From Ooceraea biroi (lineage: Eukaryota > Arthropoda > Insecta > Hymenoptera > Formicidae): a DNA stretch of 64,000 nt. The notes beneath the pieces were generated by a model, which saw nothing but the letters and a program-made list of their open reading frames with translations, was not told where the DNA came from and ran no database searches. This document shows positions 13,301-24,700 of this stretch, one piece after another. Every line of letters begins with the position of its first letter. Positions within the stretch are counted from its first letter, which is position 1. Location of the stretch: assembly GCF_003672135.1 (NCBI RefSeq), contig NC_039515.1:1364001-1428000 (forward strand), in the 5' to 3' direction. Both the position numbers and the translations under genes were made by a program.

Positions 13301-13411
13301 TAACATTTACTACGTTTTAATGATTATTATCGATACAAAAGAAAATTTTCGTTTCAGCTTATAACTTCGGCTGTATCATATTTTACTGTTATACACGCTA
13401 TGTATTTGTGA
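8993..13411 (+). CDS. Odorant receptor copy 2, nine exons, best-preserved copy
   Basis: Odorant receptor of the nine-exon type, about 395 residues, the expected length. Exons: 8993-9136, 9253-9372, 9469-9586, 9669-9930, 10771-about 10900, 11026-11116, 12221-12366, 12713-12842, 13358-13411. Boundaries carry GT/AG and agree in phase except the exon 5 donor: E5 ends near LSVYIHRRTMEL, but no GT there gives the phase needed for exon 6 (FVKRIVHSF...), so that junction is unresolved. Family marks: GERCYKLHRIM and GLWPYQKPF (exon 1), IIPMNESRPRK (exon 4), YNCLWYIAPLPIQKLF (exon 8), SYFTVIHAM end (exon 9). No in-frame stop was found in the exons. Near the exon 5 end this copy lacks two bases present in copies 1 and 3. 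Intron 4 contains a piece resembling an OR 3' flank (see findings). The ligand cannot be inferred. Confidence 0.92.
10310..10342. repeat. (TA)n microsatellite
   Basis: Uninterrupted TA dinucleotides in intron 4 of OR copy 2, within the segment that resembles an OR 3' flank. Confidence 0.9.
11465..11899. mobile_element. Foldback MITE (CAGGGTGTC family) in OR copy 2 intron 6, with nested MITE
   Basis: Ends ACAGGGTGTCCCCCGTAAG and the complement ending near 11,899. A nested foldback at about 11,699-11,802 pairs GGCTGTATTCCAATATT with GAATTTTGGAACACAGCC. The outer element sits at the same place, after AGCACCTAATATAAGAATAT, as the one in OR copy 3 (20,841), so it predates the copy 2/copy 3 duplication. 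Confidence 0.7.
13028..13172. mobile_element. MITE-like foldback in OR copy 2 intron 8, shared with copy 3
   Basis: Imperfect inverted arms around GAATCATGCTGTTCTGCTCAC and GCATGATTAAAGCTCGTGG. A close copy is at the matching place in OR copy 3 (about 26,580-26,705). Copy 1 has nothing comparable, so it marks the common ancestor of copies 2 and 3. Confidence 0.5.
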
Positions 13412-14315
13412 TCATGCAATGATGACGAAATATCGAAGTAGATGTAACTATTGTGTGTAAGCATATTTGCCTACAAATAATTGTTCGTACATACAAAGAT
13501 AAGTGATAAAAAATTTTCTGGGTAGCTATCTGTGTTATATGTCATAAATATGTGTTATTTGTATACATCATCTATTTTGGCCACCAAATATATTGTTATA
13601 TTTGATAGAATAAATATTATATTAATATTCCTGCTTTATGAAATTATTTGTTACTTATTATTATACTATTCTTTATAAAGTACTTATTATTAAATTTTAT
13701 TATTTTATATTATAATTGATATTGTGTGATAAGGAATTAATAATGATAATATATTTTTTAACTGTTACAATAGGTGTGACGAAATATAATAATACGTACT
13801 GTAATCGATCTATTTTACATCAAACTTAAACTACGAATTTGCAGTTTTTAAAATTTGTCAATTATTATTGAATTTTAGTATAGACATTAGTGAAACACAT
13901 TTTCCTCTTCCATAAGTCATTGATACAATATTGCAATGCGTAATTTAGAAGTAATTTGTAATTTAAAATATGGCATCAAACAAAAGATATTCTCTTTTAA
14001 ATATATATATATATATATATATATTTATTTATTTATTTGCGCGTCCAATCAAAGATACTGATGTAATGCTGCTAAATATCAGCATGCCTATATTATATCA
14101 TTAGACGTACAAGAATAAACTTTATACCTTAGTTAAACAACAAGTAGATGAATGACAGATAAATAATGAATAAGAGATACAGTCAAAAACACGTGCACAT
14201 GCTGCATGCTATTTCACATCGATGTGTACGCATCAGTCGCACAAGATCTACTGAGGCCTGAAGCTCGAGAAGGTATAGCTGCCTCTAGCGCTTGCGTTTA
14301 CATAATTGGAGAGGG

Positions 14316-14467
14316 AAATATATCTATATAGTTTCGTTATTACGCTCAATTTACGTATTTCGTGAAATGTGTTTTAAGTATAGCACATATCGATACTTCC
14401 ACATTGTTCGGTGCATCTACAGTAACATCTATTTTTCATAGTATAATAAAGGAAAATGATAGCAAAT
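14316..14467 (+). promoter_or_regulatory. Conserved promoter-proximal block of OR copy 3
   Basis: Third member of the conserved block upstream of the OR starts. Further upstream (13,740-14,315) the sequence follows copy 1 rather than copy 2. Confidence 0.55.
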
Positions 14468-14606
14468 TATTAAATTATTTTTTCTCTTGTCTCATCTTAA
14501 TAATAGTAAAGAGACAGTAGAATTTTGTTAAAAAAAAAAAATTCAGTATTTGTCGGAAAATTCGTCGAACGTTTTTTTGACAAAGCTGCTCCGTTCGTCG
14601 CGCAGA

Positions 14607-17600
14607 ATGGTATTTGTTGGCGAACGCTGTTATAAGCTTCATCGAATTATGCTTATAGCTTTGGGATTATGGCCGTATCAGAAACCATTTATCTGGCGAA
14701 TGCAAGCAGTTTTCTTCTTCAGTGCACATTGCTGCAATTTTTTTTTTCAGGTATTCCTGTGACTTGCTTTATGTGAGCATAATGCTTATATATGTATATA
14801 TACACTTTTATATTAAACATCTTATTATCATTATTAGATTTCTGCCATTGTACTTTTTGTAGTTTACAGCGTTTCTAACGACAGCGTGTAACAACACGGA
14901 TTGTATTCTAAAAAGATTTTCTTATATCTGCTTATCTTGTGTTTATGTTTTAAGTTACTATTCTTTCTATTTCAATTCTGAATCTGTGAGTATTATTTGC
15001 GTTTTTCTGCGTGTTGTATACACTTTTTAAAAGTTTTAATTCTGGTATGCTGCAAATTATAATATAATATTATAATGTATGGAGATATAATAATAATTTA
15101 TTATAATTCGATTACAAATTCAATTACTCACCTATTCTCTGACTCATTCACGTTTGATATCGCTTCAAAGATTCGTCGGATTGCCCCTGCCTCGTTTTTC
15201 TCTTTTATAACTGTCCTTTTCCCCCATCACAATTCATCTCACAACCAAATAATTTGGCTGCTTAGCGATCCTCTAACAAAATACTTTTACGATCGTGCTG
15301 TTACCACCGGCTACCAAAATTCACAGATAAATTATTGATTTCGCTGACCTCATTACAATAAACAATTGACATTAGCACTTGTTACTATCTGGTCAAAAAG
15401 TCGACGCTGTTTGAAATATTTCCTAATCCTACATATGTGTTTGAGGAAAGATAAAGCAAATGTTGGAACATATACAGTTGGATTGGAAAATGTTTAAAAA
15501 CAGTGACACAATTAAAACATTTGAAGAATATCTCTTCGTATCTTATGTTTTCACATCATGTGTGTATAGTAAGTGAATAAAAAATGAAATCATGATTTTT
15601 TATCATTTTAATTGGGCTGCATTTTAATTTTAATTTATGTGTGTTTTTAGTAATTGTTTTTATAGGTACATTTGTATTTACGGCTATTGAATGTAGAGCC
15701 GTCATTCTTGATGTTATCATACCGATGAATAACTCCCGGCCACGTAAACTTGAAGTTGATTTGGAAATGTTTGTCGATAAAAAGCAATATTTCTTTTTGT
15801 ATATTATACAAGAGGTGCTAACATGGGTGATTGGCGTATGCTCGATAGTTACAACTGGGACGGTCTTAACTACAGTAGCGGAACACTGTTGTGCAGCATA
15901 TAAAATTGCAGGGTTAGAATGCACAATATTTTTATCAACAATATAATCGATCAACCAACGGTTTTATATGAAGCCCGTTTTAGACTATGCAGTCTATGCA
16001 GTATATTGCACAAGATTTGACGCAATTTTTAAAGCAAAAAATATTGCAGAATATCATACATAAATTGCAAGCAAATTGCATGTGTTAAGTAAATTGCGCA
16101 AGATATTGAAAACGTGTTGTATTTCTGAGCAATATTTTTATCTGCTGTCATACGCTATGGTATTTGTAGTTCGAGTTGTTCTTTTTAACTGAACTGTCTG
16201 CACTACTACAAGAAGTATATACATCTGTTCGTTTTAGCTGCTTGCAAGAAATTTCAACTTGGTAAAACAAAACTTTCTGTTTAATAGATATTACGAAGCA
16301 GTGATGCCAGATTCCGTGCATTTGGCAGCATTCTGTTTCACTCTCGCTCGGGCGATTCGAGTCGAGTGAGAGTGAGACAGAATACTACTAAATGCACGGA
16401 ATCTGGCATCACTGCTTCGTAATAGTTATTACAAGAGAAAGTTTTGTTTTACATATACCGAGGTGAACTTTCTTCTCACCCACTTCTCAGAGTCACGGAA
16501 CCCCAGACATAACAAATATAAAACACGATACAATTCAATGCAATTCTTGCAGCAAAAAATTGTTTAAGGAAATCCTGGAGTTGCTAGTGAAACAGTGTTG
16601 CCATTTGCACAAAAATGACAATTAAAATGCTTAATATAAAAATTTGGCAAGTTGTACGCACAAAATTGCACCCATCCACACTCGGGACAAAATAAAGGAA
16701 TATAATGAAGCTTTTCGAAGTGACTTTAGAAGCGTAATAAAAGAGAATGGTTTATTGTCCTTGATTCTGTAAAGGAGAATAAACCGTTCTCTTTTATTAC
16801 TCTTCTAAAGTCACTTCGAAAAGCTTCATTATATTCTTTTATTTTGTCCCGAGTGTGGATGGGTGCAATTTTGTGCGTTCAACTTGCCAAATTTTTATAT
16901 TAAGAATTTTTTGTGCAAATGGCAGCACCATCGCGAAAAAGTTCCCTATAGTCACTCCAGCATCCCCTTATAAAAATTTCGCAATTTGTACGCACAAAAT
17001 CGCAGTTTCGCAGGGTGAGGACACAATTAAGGAATATGAGGATACTTGTCGAAGTGACTTTAGAAGCGTAATAAAAGAGAATTCTGTACAATCCTGTATT
17101 CTGTAAAGGATTGTACAGAATTCTCTTTTATTACGCTTCTAAAGTCACTTCGACAAGTATCCTCATATTCCTTAATTGTGTCCTCACCCTGCGAAACTGC
17201 GATTTTGTGCGTACAAATTGCGAAATATTTATATTAAGCATTTTATTGTGCAAATGGCAGCACCATCGCGAAAAAGTTCCCTAGTCACTCTAGGATCCCC
17301 TTAAAGTGAGACAAGTATATTTTTTCTCACTCTAACTTATTGCACCAGTTCAGTGAAGCCAATTCGGCCACGGGGCCCCCAGTAGCACCGAAGTAGTGGG
17401 GATGACACACACAAGCGAGAACGTACGTACGTGTGCGCTCAGCGCTTCGGCTGCCTTCGAGTAGTAGACGGAGGCAACATTTGCTGTCTCCGCCTAATTC
17501 TACCGAACCGTGTGACGTCACGAGACTCGCGAGCGATACAGCCGAAATCGCGGTTATATGTAATCAATATGTATAGATTATATATAATCAGCCAAATATG

Positions 17601-18735
17601 ATTATATAAAAATAAGATGATATCACGCCAAACGGCGGATATTATTATGTATAATCCTATAAAATTACATATGTCATTAGATCTTTTCGGATCAATTTAC
17701 AACTAGTTAAATTAATAGACCTCAATGCAACAGATTGTAGCGCAAAAAAATTATTTTCTGCATTTGCAATTGAAATGAAGAAATTCAGTATTCCGTTCGT
17801 AAATATTGTTGCTTTGTCTTGCGATAATGCAGCAGTCATGGTCGGGAAGCATATTTCTTTTAAAAAAAAATTAGAAGCCAAATGTAAATATGTGCAAATC
17901 TTTGCATGTCCCTGCCATGCTGTTGCATTAATTGCACATGCGGCATGCGCAAAAATACCCGCATTTTGCGATGACTTTTTTAAAAAAATTGGTGTATTTA
18001 TTAACAAAACACCAAAACGTTCCGCAGTTTTTCAAGACTTTACAGAATCTTTCCAACAATCAAGCCATAAAATGTTAAAATTAGCTGGGACGAGATGGCT
18101 TTCTCGTCATTCTTGCATTTCAAGACTTCTAAAGTATTGGGATACTATACAACATTTTCTCAATGAAATAATTATAACAGAAAAGTCGAAATCTGGAGAA
18201 TATCTATTATCCATTATGCAAAATGTAGATACAAAAGCATATTTTCTTTTTCTACATTATATTTAAAATTTTTTCAATATAATGCTTATTTTCAAGCTGA
18301 AGAAACACGAATTTATTTATTACAATTGAAATCTTTTAAGTTACTGACATGTCTCGAAATTTTTTAAAGCCAGAAATTTTAGAAAGTTTGCCAAATATTA
18401 CATTTTCTTTAGAAGAAAATCAAAAATTGCTTGATAATATTTCTTTAGGACAGGAATGCGAAGAATATCTTTCTTATTTAACACAAGAGGGTCATATCGA
18501 TGTAGTTACGATTATTCGACGTAATTGTTTACAATTTTATATAACTGCTGCTAAAGAAATGTTACAACGATTACCGATTAAAAATAAATTTTTATATAAA
18601 TTAAAAGTTTTTAGGTCATGTACATCATTATTTGATGATGATAGAGAAACATCATTTAATGATGTAAGTTTTATTACTGAAACTCTTGGCGACTTTGACA
18701 AAACTGGTTTAAAGGAATTCTTATATTATATATTT

Positions 18736-18777
<42 letters not shown>

Positions 18778-21700
18778 CCGAGAAAACATGGACATAATTT
18801 AGTCAGACGTAAGTATACATAATTAGATCCGAAAAGATCTAATGACATATGTAATTTTATAGGATTATACATAATAATATCCGCCGTTTGGCGTGATATC
18901 ATCTTATTTTTATATAATCATATTTGGCTGATTATATATAATCTATACATATTGATTACATATAACCGCGATTTCGGTTGTATCGCTCGCGAGTCTCGTG
19001 ACGTCACACGGTTCGGTAGAATTAGACGGAGACAGCAAATGTTGCCTCTCGTCTACTACTCGAAGGCAGCCGAAGCGCTGAGCGCACACGTACGTACGTT
19101 CTCGCTTGTGTGTGTCATCCCCACTACTTCGGTGCTGCTGGGAGCCCCGTGGCCGAATTGGCTTCACTGCACCAGTTCAGCAGTGCAGCTAAAAAGAACA
19201 GACCTAATGTTTAATCTACATCTAATTTTGACTCTTACTTATTAGAATGAACTTTGCTAATATATTGCAGACTTAGGCCGGTATTCATAGTCGAATCTTA
19301 TATTTAAGACCGTCTTAAGTTTATCTGAAGATGCTGTATGGATCATTTCATTGGCTATGGAGTATCTGAAGATACACTTAAGACGGTCTTAAATATAAGA
19401 TTCGACTATGAATATCGGCCTTAAGCCCGTATCAGACTACGTATTAGAGATTGGAGATTGCGAATTGGAGATTGAAATTTGACCAATCAGAACAAAGCAA
19501 TCTGGGTCTGCTTTGTTTTGATTCGTCAAATTCCAATCTCCAATTCGCAATCTCCAATCTCCAATACGTAGTCTGATACGGGCTATAGAGCCAGCGCACG
19601 TACATTGTCGTAGCGTCTTATCATCGGTTGTAAATTGGTGTCCAATCGTGCAGTGTCCAATCGTGCGGTGTCCAATCGTTCCGTGTCCAATATTACGTGT
19701 CCAATCGTGTGGTGTCCAATCGTTACGTGTCCAAATGGAGGTCACCCAACGACATATATAAATAGACCAAGCATTCCCTCAAAAACGTGAAAGCGGAAGT
19801 TGGCAGCGAGACTGAGTGAGAGAGCTGCTTTGCATCTACTGCTCTCTCACTTCTATGTACGCGAAGAGTGAGAGCAGTAGACGCAAAGCAGCTTTCTCTC
19901 TCAATCTCGCTGCTAACTTCCGGTTAGGGTCTGCTGTAGAGAGAATGCTTGGTCTATTTATTATATATGTTGTTGAGGCCACCCCATATTGTATATAGTG
20001 TAAAACGGGCTTAAATCATTTTCAGTTGTTTAATACAAAATACGGTGACCATCCATACGCTGGCAATTCCTGTTGACCAACAGATACCATTTATGCATCG
20101 GAGTATTTGTCTTTCAGTTCACATTCATAGAAGAACGATGGAGTTAGTTTTCATACAAGTTAATGTGCTTTTTATTAATATTCATTTTTGTGTGAATAAT
20201 TGCAGCCAAAGATTTATAACTTTGACAATAATTAGGTGTAACGTTACTAAATATGTTTTCTATTGTTGAAGGTTCTTCAAACGCATAGTACATTCGTTTG
20301 ATTTATGGTATTTGCCGTTATATTTAATTGCTGTACTCTCTTTAAGTTGTTTTTTCTTTCGCGTAAGTAGTACTTATTATTATAATTCTCTATTTATTTC
20401 ACGTTTATTTCCTTTGGTTAGAATTACGGACACACCTGGTTTACACCGATTGTTTAATACGCGTATCAAATAATAAATAACTAGTACATTTATTTAGTCA
20501 TTGGCTTATTAGTTCAAATGTACTATTTGATACGCGTATCAAATGAACGGTGTAAACTAGGCTACAATCTTGAAAAGTTTTATATAAAAATATGGTTTGC
20601 ATTATATTAAGTACTTACAGTAGTAATGAAAGCTATTTTTTCTTATTAACAACAATGGTATGACATATATACTATTTTAATCAAAGTATTTATTATTTTG
20701 CTATCAATAATTGTTGCTATCAATAGTCTTTTGCAATCTTTCAGGCAATAATTTAATCCCGCGACGATAAAATAATTCATCTTTTGAGTGAAATCCATTC
20801 GTACCTTAAAAACGTTTTTAAGCACCTAATATAAGAATATACAGGGTGTCCCACGTAAAGTGTCCAATCACTCCCCAGGTAGCATAAAAATCAAAAAGAC
20901 ATCGCAAAGACGTCCTTTAGATATCTTTTATTAAAAGATATCTAAAGGACGTCTTTGCGATGTCTTTTGGATTTTTATGCTATCTGGGTCTCAGGTAGAT
21001 CTCGTTAAGCTAAATTAAACCTTCCTATATCATTTAGCAATTAACCATGTAAAATTTTGAGATATTAATAAAAAAAGATTAGCGAATCAGTACGCGCGAT
21101 GCGGGACGAAACGCGACTTTTAGATGCGTTGCTAGGACGCGTAGCAACAGACGCTCGTGACAATATTGATAAATAATAAGGCGGAGTCTGATTGCGAATG
21201 GAACAGCATGTTTACAGCGTATAGAATATGTATTGACATCGTATGTCAAAAGCCGCACCTACAAGACTTGTCCACCGCATCACACGTACTAATTCGCTAA
21301 TCTTTTTTTATTAATACCTCAAAATTTAGTGTGCTTAATTGCAAAATGATATAAGACTTTTTAATTCAATTTGGCGAGATCTACCTGTGGGCGAAAAGTT
21401 TTTCGTCTTATGTGAGACACCCTAAATATGTACCTAGTATGTGTAAGCGAAACTGACTAAAAGGTCCAGTAATTGTGTTTTTAATTCTTCTAGATCATGT
21501 TAATTATTATTACTGATATCAATTTGTTCATTTTAATAAAATACTACTGCAAGACTTATTATACTGAGAATTGTAAATCTATAATTTGTTCCGTGGCACT
21601 GGCACTGTATTTTTTATTTTTCAAGACTGTATGCAAACTTTCCTGATATTAATTTAATTACATTACATATAACAGAAATTTATGCAATATTTTATCACAT

Positions 21701-24700
21701 ATAATATTTTTTTAGTTATACAATGCTATAACAGAGGCCAATGATTGGTATGATATTTTTGTGTGCTGTGTGATTTTGTATGCTTATTTACTATATATGT
21801 TTGTGGGAAATTTTCTTGCACAATCTTATACTGAACACAGTATAGAACTATTAGAATGTATGTAAGTAATGATATATAAATAATTGCGCAAATTTTATGA
21901 TATAACCGTTGTTATCGGACGATTTGTTTTTGATTAGGGTTGCACGAGGCCCAAGACAAAACAATATTCGTGGAAATATTGTATTGGTCTTAAAAATGTT
22001 AATCTTATCTTGCTCTTAAGTAAATTTTTATAACAAAAATCTTGTCTCGTCTTGTCTCGATTTTATTAATAATTTTTATCTAATTTTTACTTAATTGTTG
22101 GAAGCGTTTTAGTCATTAGCATTAGATTTTATACTATCAAATGGAAAGCATACTGGGAAATATATTGCTAACGTTTTTTAAATATAATTAAAGATTATGG
22201 TATACAAAAAAAGTTCAAGACATAATATTAGATAATGCTGCAAATACTACATTTATTCAAGAACTTAGTGTTAATGAATAATGAAGGTATAGTTTTTAAT
22301 ACAGAATTTTCAATGTTTTACATACATTATCAATTTAACAGTATAAGACATTGTAAATATTTCAATAAAATCAGGCATCACGAATGTCAATAATGACTTT
22401 GACATATGTACATATATTAAGTATAAGTGTATTAAGGTTTTTAGTTTAGTTTCTAAATAACTTAAATTGTTTTAAGTTTGTGTAATATAGTTATTATATT
22501 ACATAATATAATATAATATTGTTATAAATTTTTTTCTCAGCTAACTTATAAATACTATGTTTACACGAGCGCTACTTCTGTAGTAACTTACTCGAATTAT
22601 AGTAACTTACGATAATTAACTGCGTGTAAACGGGTAAAACCCCCGTAAAATAATCTATCTATTATTATCTGAAGTAGCGCTCGTGTAAACGTAGTAAAAT
22701 ATAACTTAATTTTAATTTTTTTTAAAACGAAGTATCTTTTGAAGATCAATAATCTTGACAATTTCGTCTTGATATTGTCTTGATAATTAGGCCGGTATTC
22801 ATAGTCGGATCTTATATTTAAGACCGTCTTAAGTGTATCTTCAGATACTCCGTAGCCAATGTAATGATCTATACAACATCTGCAGATAAACTTAAGACGG
22901 TCTTAAATATAAGATCCGACTATGAATACCAAGACTAGTCTTGGTATCTCGTGCAATCTTGTTTCTGATTTTTTCTTAATATTTATTTGTGCAAACATAA
23001 ATACTATTATAAGATATTTATTATTAATTGTAAATTCATGTGATGAAACATAATTATACAATTATGTTCTAATTATACAGGGTGTATCTTAAAACGCGCC
23101 CACCAAGTACATAGTGTTATTCCTGAGGTGATTTTAAGACGAAAATCCTAATACCAAAATGTCGAGGCTATAATAGTTTTTAAATTGTAAGCATCTGTAG
23201 TTAGCGAATTAGACTGCCTAAAGTTGGCGCGCTCAGGCGCGGTACAACGCAAAGTGCTAAAGGCGAGAACTGACTGTTGCCCCTCTTGTGAAATTTCGGT
23301 ATACGAAGATAAGATTGTTTTTAATAATGTTTTCATGCACTAAAAATTGTATTCCTTCTGTAAATATGTAAAATATTAAAAAATAGAAAAGATTCCTTTC
23401 TTTATAAAAACAATTATCTTTTATTCAATAGTATTGAAGAAAATTTTATGGTAAGCTGTTTTATTTTTTAATAGCATAAAAGATACTTTCTCTAAAACTC
23501 GTAAAAAATAATTGTCTAAAACAAATTACTATTTTTTTTAATGAATTAAAAATATGTCGACACAATAATAATTCCGAATTTCTATTATGTCCCGACATAA
23601 TTTTAATTCAATTATAAGAACTAATTCCTTTTAGAAAACCATGTTATAAGAGTTTGACATTAGAAAACGTATCTTTTATGTCATGAAAAATTAACTAAAA
23701 ATTAACAATTTATCATAAAATTCTGTTCAATATTATGAAAAAGAGATAAATCTTTTTTATAAGGAAAGAAATGTTTCTTCATTATTAACTTTTTACATAT
23801 TTTATGATAAATTGTTAATTCTTAGTTAATTTTTCATGACATAAAAGATACGTTTTCTAATGTCAAATTCTTATAACATGGTTTTCTAAAAGGAATTAGT
23901 TCTTATAATTGAATTAAAATTATGTCGGGACATAATAGAAATTCGGAATTATTATTGTGTCGACATATTTTTAATTCATTAAAAAAAATAGTAATTTGTT
24001 TTAGACAATTATTTTTTACGAGTTTTAGAGAAAGTATCTTTTATGCTATTAAAAAATAAAACAGCTTACCATAAAATTTTCTTCAATACTATTGAATAAA
24101 AGATAATTGTTTTTATAAAGAAAGGAATCTTTTCTATTTTTTAATATTTTACATATTTACAGAAGGAATACAATTTTTAGTGCATGAAAACATTATCAAA
24201 AACAATCTTATCTTCGTATACCGAAATTTCACAAGAGGGGCAACAGTCAGTTCTCGCCTTTAGCACTTTGCGTTGTACCGCGCCTGAGCGCGCCAACTTT
24301 AGGCAGTCTAATTCGCTAACTACAGATGCTTACAATTTAAAAACTATTATAGCCTCGACATTTTGGTATTAGGATTTTCGTCTTAAAATCACCTCAGGAA
24401 TAACACTATGTACTTGGTGGGCGCGTGTTAAGATACACCCTGTATAATAATATATGTATAGTATAATAATAATAATAATAATAAATATGTATTGTAATTA
24501 TAATACATGTATTATTTGTGCGCGTATCTGACATAACCTGTGACTATATTTTTTCCATCAACATATAGAATGGACCGCTGATCGCAGTGGTGGGGGTAGT
24601 GATCGTGTGTGGAGTGAGAGGCAGATACCTGGAAACTCGTTTCGTCTCTCTCCAAGCAAGAGCGTAGTGAGCCACAACAAATCCCTAGTCATAATGAATT

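Noticed and set aside
23148..24372. Two 62-codon frames with the same MKTL.KTILSS peptide
   Set aside because: They are mirror images in the two arms of one foldback element and have no family similarity.
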